Of a DNA stretch of 7,840 nt, positions 1 through 5,965 are shown in pieces (within the stretch, counting starts at the first letter, position 1; every line of letters starts with the position of its first letter). The position numbers and the translations under genes are program-made. Under the pieces are notes generated by a model, which made no database searches, had not been told where the DNA came from, and saw only the letters and a program-made list of their open reading frames with translations. Origin of the DNA: Desulfurococcales archaeon (GTDB lineage: Archaea > Thermoproteota > Thermoprotei_A > CAZTBM01 > SZUA-1508); contig DQVH01000038.1 of the NCBI GenBank assembly GCA_015661855.1, positions 1 through 7,840 on the forward strand, written 5' to 3'.

Positions 1-665
1 ATACTCTTAGTTTTCGGGAAGAACCACCAGTATCCTCCAGGTGCAATCTTCTTTGACAAATGTATTTCAGCATATCTCGTGTCTAGCTCTACCTCTACCT
101 CTCTAATCTCCCTATAGGCTATATTGTAGTCTTCGGGTGGTATACTCTCTGAAATCCACCATTCCCTAGGTAGTTTTCTTCTAAGAGTTGATGTAGCACC
201 TGTAGCGTCAACAACTACTCTACTATAGAGCTCCTCTACTTTAAGTGTGTTTTTACGTTTAATTCTAACCCCTATAACGTAGTCTCCTTTAACTATAGGC
301 TCTAATGCTACACTGTTATCGTATAGTTCTACACCCTTATTGAGAGCCATTTTTAGTAGTCTCTGGCCGAATAGATGTCTATTGATAGCGTAGCCTTCAC
401 CTCTAACGATAATACTCTTATCCTCTCTTGGAGAATACACTATTATACCCTTGAATACTCCTTCAAGCTCTCTACCCGTAGGGGGGTTTAAGCCGACATT
501 TTCGAAGTGGTGTTTACCTACTGCATCACCACAAACCTTACAACCTATAATGTTTTTATCCTTAGCTTCAACTAGTGCTACACTAAACCCTCTACTTGCT
601 AGTAGGTATGCATTGAAGCATCCTGCTGTTCCAGCACCAACAACTATAACATCATATTTTGTCAT
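1..665 (-). CDS. Geranylgeranyl reductase family FAD-dependent oxidoreductase, N-terminal 221 residues (truncated by window edge)
   Basis: I translated this stretch by hand; it is open from an ATG at 665 to the left edge. Residues 4-33 form a Rossmann FAD-binding unit (VIVVGAGTAG, glycines 10/12/15, then LVE with acidic E33). Residues 42-53 read CKVCGDAVGKHH, the Cys-Gly-Asp segment seen in archaeal geranylgeranyl reductases. RHLFGQRLL and VVVDATGA follow, both typical of this flavoprotein group. The last visible residues contain YWWFFPK (212-218), matching the YxWxFPK motif of the family. Known members hydrogenate the geranylgeranyl chains of archaeal ether lipids at the membrane; that role here is inferred from motifs. 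The C-terminal half is missing, so a different member of the family is possible. The start overlaps the thrC stop as ATGA, with GGTGG (672-676) 6 bases upstream, so it is probably translationally coupled to thrC. Confidence 0.85.
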   Translation of the reverse strand, partial: MTKYDVIVVGAGTAGCFNAYLLASRGFSVALVEAKDKNIIGCKVCGDAVGKHHFENVGLNPPTGRELEGVFKGIIVYSPREDKSIIVRGEGYAINRHLFGQRLLKMALNKGVELYDNSVALEPIVKGDYVIGVRIKRKNTLKVEELYSRVVVDATGATSTLRRKLPREWWISESIPPEDYNIAYREIREVEVELDTRYAEIHLSKKIAPGGYWWFFPKTKS

Positions 666-1795
666 GTTCTACCACCAGAACCATATATTAAACTGTAGAG
701 TTGGGTGGCCATTTTAAGTCCTGAACCTGTTAGTGGTAGTAGAATCTTCTCCCCTCTATCTATGATCTTCTGGTTTAAAGCCTTTCTTAAAGCTGCTAGC
801 ACGGTTGCCGATGATGGTTCAACTAGGAATCCCATTTTAACTAGGTGTTTTAGTGACTCTACTATTTCACTATCAGATACCACTATGACCTCACCTCTAG
901 TCTCCCTCAATACACTAACTATCTCTTTTAGTCGTGGAGGTTTTGATACTCTTAGAGCATCAGCTAAACGTGATATACCACCCCTATACTGTTCACCATA
1001 AAACTCGTTGTATACTGGTGTATACCCTTCAACCTGTACTCCTATAAGTCTAGGTATAGTGTCTATTAGTTTTTGACTGTATAGCTCCTTAAACCCCTTA
1101 TAGAATCCTAGGATTAAGGTTCCACTAGCTATAGGTACTATTATGGTTTCTGGAGGCTTCCATTCTAGTTGTTCACAAACCTCATAGGCTATACTCTTAA
1201 CACCCTCAATAAAGAATGGGTTCCATAAGTGACCTACATAGTAGTCTCCTTCACCTAACTCTTCTACAGCTCTTTTAGAGGCATTATCCCTTGTACCTGA
1301 TGGTATAACTTTTGCACCGTAGAGTTCAAGCATAACCCTTTTAGCTTTAGGTATATCGCTTGGAACATAAACTCTAACTTTTAAGCCTGCTATTGAACCA
1401 TAGGCTGCAATAGATAACCCGGTATTACCTGAAGAGTCTTCAACAATAGATTTAACATTTAAGCTTAAAGCTCTACTTACTACAACTGTTGATCCACGAT
1501 CCTTAAAGCTACCTGTTGGATTAAGGTATTCTAGTTTGAATAGTACGTTTAATCCGAAAACCCTCCTAGTAACTATGGGTGTCCATCCCTCACCAAGACT
1601 TACAATATAGTCTCCACTAACAGGTATTACATCTCTATACCTCCAAACAGTATAGCCTCTACCCTTAAAGTAGTCTCTAGTGAGTCTAGGTATATCAGCT
1701 AGTACTGTTAATGGTTTTCCACAGTTAGAACATGACCATCCAGTATAGTTTAGGGGGTAGAAGCTACCACACGATGGACAATAAAGTTTACCCAT
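662..1795 (-). CDS. thrC: Threonine synthase (PLP-dependent)
   Basis: Makes threonine from O-phosphohomoserine, the last step of the threonine pathway, in the cytoplasm. An N-terminal zinc ribbon (CPSC and CSNC, within the first 27 residues) precedes the fold-type II PLP domain, as in many archaeal threonine synthases. NPTGSFKDRG (about residues 92-101) carries the PLP lysine, SSGNTG (about 121-126) is the substrate loop, IASGT near 222 and LTGSG near 355 bind cofactor phosphate and ring. About 377 aa is normal for the family. Start choice: a GTG at 1801 opens the frame two codons earlier, but the ribosome site GGAG (1803-1806) lies 1 base from that GTG and 7 bases from the ATG at 1795, so I prefer ATG. 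The gene sits 60 bases after the 108-aa gene and overlaps the next gene by 4 bases, so all three may be one transcript. Cysteate synthase and other relatives share the fold, but the zinc ribbon and loop motifs fit ThrC best. Confidence 0.93.
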   Translation of the reverse strand: MGKLYCPSCGSFYPLNYTGWSCSNCGKPLTVLADIPRLTRDYFKGRGYTVWRYRDVIPVSGDYIVSLGEGWTPIVTRRVFGLNVLFKLEYLNPTGSFKDRGSTVVVSRALSLNVKSIVEDSSGNTGLSIAAYGSIAGLKVRVYVPSDIPKAKRVMLELYGAKVIPSGTRDNASKRAVEELGEGDYYVGHLWNPFFIEGVKSIAYEVCEQLEWKPPETIIVPIASGTLILGFYKGFKELYSQKLIDTIPRLIGVQVEGYTPVYNEFYGEQYRGGISRLADALRVSKPPRLKEIVSVLRETRGEVIVVSDSEIVESLKHLVKMGFLVEPSSATVLAALRKALNQKIIDRGEKILLPLTGSGLKMATQLYSLIYGSGGRT

Positions 1796-1800
1796 AGACA

Positions 1801-1834
1801 CTCTCCTCTAGAGAGGGGAGGGAAAGAGGGGGGA
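1801..1834 (-). promoter_or_regulatory. C/T-rich thrC leader with possible hairpin over the ribosome-binding site
   Basis: Read on the minus strand, a 25-base all-pyrimidine run (plus positions 1810-1834 are all purines) precedes AGAGGAGAG, which contains the thrC Shine-Dalgarno. CTCCCCTCT (1812-1820) can pair with AGAGGAGAG (1801-1809) over nine positions with one A-C mismatch. The literal loop is only two bases, so in RNA the inner pairs would open. The arrangement could hide the ribosome site when the RNA is folded. This is an inference from complementarity; it may simply be a composition effect of a purine tract facing a purine-rich ribosome site. Confidence 0.35.
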
Positions 1835-1855
1835 TGTTAGCTTTTAGGTTAGATT

Positions 1856-2182
1856 TCAACCTCCACTAATAGCCTTCTCTATTCTACTCTTTATCTGCTC
1901 TTTAGCTTTAACTATATCGGGTTTTAGTCTCTCATTTAGTGGGAACTCCCATAGTACTGGTTTAACTGTTCCATCATTGAATTCAGCGAATACCTGTGGT
2001 ATACTAGCTGAACCAAACTCATCCTTTACACCATACTCTGCTAGGTATGTATAGTCTTCAATTTTAACTTCAAAGTCTACACCTAGCTCTTCAGCAACCT
2101 CTCTAGCAGCTCTCTCAGCTTTTGAGTGTAGTGGATGGAATGTACCTGATACCAATACTATCCTTTTAAGCTTTCTAGCCAA
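1856..2182 (-). CDS. Thioredoxin-fold-like protein without CxxC (HPLH at the redox position), function unknown
   Basis: The 108-aa protein shows a beta-alpha-beta-alpha-beta-beta-alpha pattern: strand RIVLVSGTF (7-15), a charged helix (20-33), strand DFEVKIEDY (36-44), a short helix, then ASIPQVFAEF (59-68), where Ile61-Pro62 resembles the cis-proline loop of thioredoxins, and strand TVKPVLWEF. Where thioredoxins have CxxC at the start of the first helix, this protein has His16-Pro-Leu-His19; it has no cysteine at all. A dithiol redox role is therefore unlikely; metal binding or a scaffold role is possible but unproven. The N-terminal GTFHPLH also resembles the GTFDPLH of nucleotidyltransferases, but the second HxGH histidine and the rest of that fold are absent. 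The start is a TTG: an in-frame TAG lies two codons upstream, no ATG is available, and GAGGGTG (2191-2197) sits 8 bases before it. It is the first gene upstream of thrC. Confidence 0.75.
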   Translation of the reverse strand: MARKLKRIVLVSGTFHPLHSKAERAAREVAEELGVDFEVKIEDYTYLAEYGVKDEFGSASIPQVFAEFNDGTVKPVLWEFPLNERLKPDIVKAKEQIKSRIEKAISGG

Positions 2183-2199
2183 ACCCTATACACCCTCAT

Positions 2200-2327
2200 A
2201 GCCTTGTAAAGTACACTTAACCGTAGGTAACACACTTAGATAAAGTTGGCCCTTAATAGTTTAAAGAGTTATTATGTAGAAAAGTTAATACCTTAATATA
2301 GCTCTAGAGTATAACGGGCTATAGTCT
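2200..2327. promoter_or_regulatory. Divergent promoter region between the 108-aa gene and the CBS-domain gene
   Basis: The gap is AT-rich with no reading frame of note. On the plus strand CTTAATATA (2292-2300) lies about 30 bases before the CBS-gene ATG at 2328; TATA-to-start spacing in archaea of about 25-27 bases would put the transcript start almost at the ATG, giving a leaderless message. TTTAAA (2260-2265) and, on the minus strand, CTTTATC (near 2240-2247) are TATA candidates for the other direction. All are pattern matches in AT-rich sequence and weak as evidence. Confidence 0.35.
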
Positions 2328-2828
2328 ATGTCTTCTTCGAGACGTTTAAGACTATTTATAGTGAGAGATGAGGATGTAGAGAGAATACTCAATATGAAGT
2401 TGAGGGATCTAGTTAGTGAAGTTGGTGAACCACTAGTAGTCGATGAGGATATGCCAGTAGACATATTCATTGACTCTATGAGGAGGAGTGGTAAAGACTG
2501 TGCAGTAGTACTAGGTAGAGATAATAAGGTTAGAGGTATAATTACACTATTCGATCTACTAAAAATACTAGAGCTTAGAGAGCATAGACATATACCATTC
2601 TATAGGCTTGCAGCACTACCATTGAAAGGTATAAAGGGGAGGAAGATTATGGTTGGAGATATTATGACTAGACACCCAATAATACTTGAAAGTGAAAATA
2701 CAGTTAGAGATGCAATAGACTTAATGATAAAACTTAAGATATCACACGTTATAGTTATGGAGGGTGATAGAGTAGTAGGGGTTATAAGTAAACGACACAT
2801 ACTCAGTAAGATATTTGGGTTAGAGTAG
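2328..2828 (+). CDS. Two-CBS-domain protein (Bateman module), ligand unknown
   Basis: This 166-aa protein consists of little more than two CBS domains. The first is about residues 24-82 (KLRDLVSEVGEPLVVDEDMPV start, VRGIITLFDLLKIL end). The second is about 109-164 and is more canonical: VGDIMTRHPIILESENTV, a helix DAIDLMIKLKISHVIVM, then GDRVVGVISKRHIL. CBS pairs usually bind adenosyl ligands such as AMP, ATP or SAM and act as energy or metabolite sensors; which ligand and partner apply here cannot be read from the sequence. There is no membrane segment or fused effector domain. TAG lies two codons before the ATG in frame, so the ATG is the earliest possible start. No Shine-Dalgarno is visible upstream, consistent with a leaderless transcript from the TATA-like box at 2292-2300. 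It is divergent from the 108-aa gene. Confidence 0.9.
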   Translation: MSSSRRLRLFIVRDEDVERILNMKLRDLVSEVGEPLVVDEDMPVDIFIDSMRRSGKDCAVVLGRDNKVRGIITLFDLLKILELREHRHIPFYRLAALPLKGIKGRKIMVGDIMTRHPIILESENTVRDAIDLMIKLKISHVIVMEGDRVVGVISKRHILSKIFGLE

Positions 2829-2899
2829 TAAACCTCAAGATTACATGTTTAGCTGTATAATTAAGTTTATTGTAAGATATAATATGTTGGTGCTCGATT

Positions 2900-2948
2900 A
2901 AACTATTTAAGCCCTATTAGTACTAGTGGTGTTATTGGGGTAAGGAGG
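2900..2948 (+). promoter_or_regulatory. Promoter and Shine-Dalgarno of the methyltransferase gene
   Basis: AAACTATTTAAG (about 2900-2911) resembles an archaeal BRE/TATA element and predicts a transcript start near 2932. AAGGAGG (2942-2948) follows and is a strong match to the 16S anti-Shine-Dalgarno. It stands 13 bases before the GTG at 2962, which is longer than usual; the frame has a TAA at 2941-2943 and no other start codon in between, so the GTG is the first usable start. Confidence 0.5.
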
Positions 2949-2961
2949 CTGGAATAATACA

Positions 2962-3552
2962 GTGGTTTACGGGTATCCTATAAGACGTATAGGTAGGGGA
3001 GTAGTGGAGGATAGCTTGTGCTCTGAGCGCTCCCTTCAAGTAGTCTACTTGCCACTAGTACTATCACCTATAAGTGTACCCTGGGTTCCAACCTCTAGGA
3101 GAGCTCTTGAAGAACTTTGTAACTTCATCACCTTTAGATCTACTGATGTATTCTATGATTTAGGTTGTGGTGATGGTAGAGTTGTTATAGAGGTTGCGAA
3201 AAGGTTTGGTATTAAAGCTGTAGGTATCGAGGTTAGACCTGACCTAGTAGAGTTAGCGAAAATTAATGTTGTTAGAGAGGGTGTTTCAGATAAGGTAGAG
3301 ATTATTCATGGAGACTTCTTTAGAATACCAATACATAATGCTACAGTAGTCTACGCCTACCTACTAACATCGGTTAATAGGCTTCTAAAGCCAAAGCTAT
3401 CTTCAGAGTTAAAGCCTGGTACAAGAGTTGTAACTTTAGATTTTGAGATTCCAGGGTGGAAACCTATAGCTATAAGGAGGTTTCATGATCGTACTGAGAG
3501 GAGACTATACCTGTATATTATTGGTGTATCTGATAGAGCTTACGTTGTGTAA
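2962..3552 (+). CDS. SAM-dependent methyltransferase, aKMT-like protein-lysine methyltransferase
   Basis: Class I Rossmann methyltransferase of 196 aa. VPWVPTSRRALEEL (39-52) leads into FYDLGCGDGR (64-73), the SAM glycine loop (motif I). GIE at 88-90 supplies the acidic ribose ligand, and HGDFF (116-120) is the adenine region. The rest, including LLTSVNRLLKPKLSSEL, KPGTRVV and FEIPGWKP, follows closely what I recall of Sulfolobus islandicus aKMT, a broad-specificity enzyme that methylates lysines on many crenarchaeal proteins. The assignment by motif order is good; the lysine substrate role is inferred. Oddity: about 35 residues precede the VPxVPT segment where aKMT has only a few, including a hydrophobic VVYLPLVLSP. 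That may be a real extension, or translation may begin further in. The 3' end overlaps the convergent 101-aa gene by 13 bases. Confidence 0.88.
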   Translation: MVYGYPIRRIGRGVVEDSLCSERSLQVVYLPLVLSPISVPWVPTSRRALEELCNFITFRSTDVFYDLGCGDGRVVIEVAKRFGIKAVGIEVRPDLVELAKINVVREGVSDKVEIIHGDFFRIPIHNATVVYAYLLTSVNRLLKPKLSSELKPGTRVVTLDFEIPGWKPIAIRRFHDRTERRLYLYIIGVSDRAYVV

Positions 3553-3845
3553 TCTGTATTCTTACTCTCAACCCTCCTAGCTAGAGAAGGCGATGTTACA
3601 CCTGATAACTCTTGTTCAAGCTTCTTCCTCCTATGAATACTCCAGTTGATAAATATACTCCTACTAACCTCAAGTATGAAAGCGTAGTAGAATGACTTAT
3701 CAACTTGATCTAAATCCTCCATTTTAGCATCCATAAGCGTAAAGTCTATATAATCTTTAACCATAAGCACTATCTCTCTTAGTATCTTTAGTTGCTCGTA
3801 AACAAACTCTCTCAACTCCTCACGTAGTTTAGGGTCTAAACTCAA
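3540..3845 (-). CDS. Hypothetical helical protein, 101 aa
   Basis: I do not recognise a family. The protein appears almost wholly alpha-helical: helix 1 about residues 5-31 (charged, with a hydrophobic stripe ILREIVLMV), helix 2 about 45-80 containing FYYAFILEVSRSIFINW, followed by a basic patch HRRKK (71-75) and a loose C-terminal tail. No cysteines, signal peptide or clear transmembrane helix are seen, although residues 52-68 are quite hydrophobic. The start is TTG at 3845: no ATG or GTG occurs in frame before an upstream stop, and GGGTGGTG (3853-3860) lies 7 bases before the TTG, which supports it as a real gene. It runs convergent to the methyltransferase and overlaps its last four codons plus the stop in antisense. 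Confidence 0.7.
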   Translation of the reverse strand: MSLDPKLREELREFVYEQLKILREIVLMVKDYIDFTLMDAKMEDLDQVDKSFYYAFILEVSRSIFINWSIHRRKKLEQELSGVTSPSLARRVESKNTDYTT

Positions 3846-3939
3846 ACTATTACACCACCCATCATAGTCTAGTTAGAAGGGGTACTAGTGTGTACGGGGA
3901 GATAGTGGAGGCAATAAGCTATATTAGTTTAACCCACAT

Positions 3940-3983
3940 AGCTCTAATAGTGAGAGCTTTTTATCCTTAAACTCTCATTAGCT
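3940..3983. repeat. Bulged inverted repeat in the 3846-4062 gene-free gap
   Basis: AGCTCTAATAGTGAGAG (3940-3956) faces CTCTCATTAGCT (3972-3983), which is complementary apart from two bulges, around a 15-base AT-rich loop. The 217-base gap between the 101-aa gene and the CYTH gene holds no credible reading frame on either strand and no tRNA-like sequence. The element lies downstream of the CYTH gene and upstream of the 101-aa gene on the minus strand, so it could affect termination of the former or expression of the latter. Evidence is structural only. Confidence 0.3.
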
Positions 3984-4062
3984 CCCGTAACTAGTATTTC
4001 ATTGTTAACTTTCCCCTCTTCAACTCGTTAACCTTGGGAATGGTGTAGGTGTTTACGTATTT

Positions 4063-4599
4063 TCATTGTTTGCTTTCGAGTAGTAGTTCCAAGTATGACT
4101 TTAAAATGCATGGACCCTTTACTCCAATACATTTAATTACGTGATTGATTTTAGATGCTACATCTTGAATACCCTTTGTACCAGTGTATCCCATGTGCTC
4201 TATTTCGATGAACTCTCCTAAACCCTCTACTTCATCTACTGATATCTTGAATTCTCCAAGTGCGTATATATCCCTCTTTTTAACTATTGTTGCTAAATGT
4301 TTGAATCCTAACTTTCTAAGTATAGTGTCTAGTTTCTTGAAGTCTCTGAACTCTACTGATATCTCCTCTCTAGCCTTAACAGCTCCAGGTATTCTTGGGC
4401 CCTTATACGTTAACGTGTATTTGCCATTACTAACTCTTATTCTTAGAGCTTCATCTGATTTTTTAAAGTCTCTACATGGGTGTTGGTAGTAGTAGTCTAC
4501 TTCTACAACTGTTTCAATATGTTTTGCACCTAGCTTTACAAGTCTACTCTTCACATAGTCTACATTTTCAACTCTATACTTTACTTCAACCTCTAACAT
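4063..4599 (-). CDS. CYTH domain protein (CyaB class IV adenylate cyclase / thiamine-triphosphatase-like)
   Basis: CYTH enzymes form a beta-barrel tunnel that binds triphosphate compounds with divalent metal. The 178-aa protein opens with the signature ExExK as Glu3-x-Glu5-x-Lys7 (MLEVEVKYR). The basic tunnel residues follow in order: Arg53 and Arg55 (ALRIR), Lys66 (TYKGP), Arg77 (KAREE), Lys107-Lys108-Arg109, Lys118 (EFKISVDEV), and the acidic pair Glu132/Glu134 (FIEIE). The length matches the archaeal CyaB group (TIGR00318-type). Archaeal members are often named class IV adenylate cyclases, but many CYTH proteins are triphosphatases, so substrate cannot be decided. ATG start with GAGGT (4608-4612) 8 bases upstream. 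It lies 14 bases after the tRNA synthetase stop, so the two are almost surely co-transcribed. Confidence 0.88.
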   Translation of the reverse strand: MLEVEVKYRVENVDYVKSRLVKLGAKHIETVVEVDYYYQHPCRDFKKSDEALRIRVSNGKYTLTYKGPRIPGAVKAREEISVEFRDFKKLDTILRKLGFKHLATIVKKRDIYALGEFKISVDEVEGLGEFIEIEHMGYTGTKGIQDVASKINHVIKCIGVKGPCILKSYLELLLESKQ

Positions 4600-4613
4600 C
4601 AGTTTAGACCTCG

Positions 4614-5870
4614 TTATGGTACTAGTATGTCTGGTGTTCTCGGGTATAGTGCTGCCTCGTGTATCTTCTCTAGTTTGAGTAGTGTTTGCATTAGCCTTTC
4701 AACACCCATACCGAAGCCTCCATGGGGTGGAAATCCATACTTAAACATGTCTAGATACCACTTGAAAGATTTTGGATCTAACCCTTTACTCCTCATTCTC
4801 TCCTCTAGTTTTACTGGATCGTGTTCTCTTAATCCACCACTAGACCATTCAACACCGTATTCTCCAGGACCGTAGAAGTCTATTCTATGTGCTAGTCTTG
4901 GATCATCCTCTACTAGTTTATAGTAGAATGCTACCTCCCTCTCTGGAAACTCTGTTACAAAGAATGGTACATCGAATTCCATACATAATGCTTTCTCCTC
5001 GTCAGCACCAAAATCCATACCCCACTCTATATCGATACCCTTATTTCTGAGTATACTTATTGCTTCATCGTAGTGTATTTTATGGTAGTATTCTGGAACT
5101 TCAACTTTAACATTTAGTATTTCTAGGTCACTACTATTAACTTCACATACTCTCTCGTAAATGTACTTTACTAGTTCGAATTGTAGTTGCATAAGTCTAT
5201 CCTTAGTTGTTAATGCTTCCTCGACATCTATTTGCCAGAATTCTGTTAAGTGCTTTCTAGTACGTGACTTTTCAGCTCTAAATGATGGGCCTATAGTGAA
5301 TACTTTACCGAATACTGGTACTACAGACTGTTTATATAGTTGGCCACTCTGTGCTAGATATGCTACTTTATCAAAGTATTTTACCTGGAATAGTTCTGCA
5401 CCACCCTCACTAGCACTACCAATTATTATAGGTAGGAATACCTCTGTAAACCCCCTTTTAACTAGGAATTCTCTTGCAGCCTGTACTACTGTAGCTCTAA
5501 CCCTGAATACTGCTTTAACCTTAGGCCTCCTAATATCGAGGTATCTAAATCGTATTCTCGTAGGAAACTCTGCAGTAACCTTATCAGATAAGTCTATTGG
5601 TAGTGGCTTGGATGTTGCAATTACATCTATCTCCTCGGGTATTATCTCGTAACCTAACTTAGCAATTTTACTCTTAACCTTAACACCTACAACTCTAATG
5701 AAGTATTCTGGACCTAAACGACTGAAAACACTCCAAACCTTCTCCGGAACTTTATCCTTCTTCAATACCACTTGCTCTATACCAGTAAATGTTCTCAGTA
5801 TTATAAATCTCACTTTACCAATATCCCTTAGGAACATTACGTGACCGTAAACTTCAACTCTACTACTCAT
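4614..5870 (-). CDS. Class IIb aspartyl/asparaginyl-tRNA synthetase (AsnRS-type body, AspRS-like pocket)
   Basis: Charges tRNA with Asp or Asn in the cytoplasm. Residues 1-95 are an OB-fold anticodon-binding domain, starting directly at the first strand and so shorter at the N-terminus than usual. The class II core follows: motif 1 around GFTEVFLPI (140-148), motif 2 FRAEKSRTRKHLTEF (197-211), motif 3 GFGMGVERL (385-393). The motif 2 loop SRTRKHLTEF, the GADEE segment (288-292) and the ending YPRTP are typical of AsnRS. However, Lys180 in QLYKQ, Asp215 in QIDVE and Arg348 in SGGLREH match the aspartate-binding residues of AspRS (E. coli K198, D233, R489 by alignment from memory), and PPHGG before motif 3 is also AspRS-like. 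It could be a non-discriminating AspRS or an AsnRS; general resemblance favours an AsnRS name. The 418-aa length is normal. ATG is forced by an upstream in-frame stop; GAGG (5879-5882) is 8 bases before it. Confidence 0.9.
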   Translation of the reverse strand: MSSRVEVYGHVMFLRDIGKVRFIILRTFTGIEQVVLKKDKVPEKVWSVFSRLGPEYFIRVVGVKVKSKIAKLGYEIIPEEIDVIATSKPLPIDLSDKVTAEFPTRIRFRYLDIRRPKVKAVFRVRATVVQAAREFLVKRGFTEVFLPIIIGSASEGGAELFQVKYFDKVAYLAQSGQLYKQSVVPVFGKVFTIGPSFRAEKSRTRKHLTEFWQIDVEEALTTKDRLMQLQFELVKYIYERVCEVNSSDLEILNVKVEVPEYYHKIHYDEAISILRNKGIDIEWGMDFGADEEKALCMEFDVPFFVTEFPEREVAFYYKLVEDDPRLAHRIDFYGPGEYGVEWSSGGLREHDPVKLEERMRSKGLDPKSFKWYLDMFKYGFPPHGGFGMGVERLMQTLLKLEKIHEAALYPRTPDILVP

Positions 5871-5894
5871 ACCCTTACCCTCTACTCTATGCTA

Positions 5895-5908
5895 GGTAGA
5901 ATTCTACC
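5895..5908. promoter_or_regulatory. 14-base perfect palindrome near the tRNA synthetase transcript start
   Basis: GGTAGAATTCTACC is a perfect palindrome. It lies between the TATA-like box at 5914-5922 and the synthetase ATG, within a few bases of the transcript start predicted from that box (about 5892). A symmetric site there could be an operator for a dimeric regulator. Chance occurrence cannot be excluded from one copy; I found no second copy in the window. Confidence 0.35.
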
Positions 5909-5913
5909 ATAGA

Positions 5914-5927
5914 ATTTAAATACCTTT
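5914..5927. promoter_or_regulatory. TATA-like box of the divergent synthetase / phosphoesterase promoters
   Basis: ATTTAAATA is flanked by CCTTTC, so the minus strand reads GAAAGG-TATTTAAAT, a good BRE plus TATA arrangement for the tRNA synthetase gene, with a predicted leader of about 20 bases. ATTTAAAT is itself symmetric, so the same box could serve the plus strand, placing a transcript start near 5945, about 20 bases before the phosphoesterase ATG. The BRE side favours the minus direction. Confidence 0.5.
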
Positions 5928-5965
5928 CCTGAACCATTACACTAGGAGTCTCAATCTAACTGTTT

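Noticed and set aside
451..1001. Open frames on the plus strand opposite the flavoprotein and thrC genes (451-717 and 705-1001).
   Set aside because: They lie antisense to well-supported genes, have Ser/Leu/Thr-rich shadow composition, and show no motif or ribosome site.
2120..2145. GTFHPLH in the 108-aa protein as a nucleotidyltransferase HxGH site.
   Set aside because: The second histidine/glycine of HxGH is missing (HSKAE follows), and the ISTERT-type C-terminal motif and the usual length are absent; the thioredoxin-like layout fits better.
2285..2800. Minus-strand open frames opposite the CBS-domain gene (2285-2470 and 2600-2800).
   Set aside because: Low-complexity Ser/Ile/Thr-rich translations antisense to a clear two-CBS protein.
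4184..5652. Plus-strand open frames opposite the CYTH and tRNA synthetase genes (4184-4489, 4627-4875, 5161-5652).
   Set aside because: Shadows of genes with complete active-site motifs; no family features of their own.
5959..5965. ACTGTTT directly before the phosphoesterase ATG as a further copy of the nadE operator.
   Set aside because: Only the heptamer matches, and the same heptamer also occurs by chance inside coding DNA (near 4508 and 5328), so a single copy is not informative.
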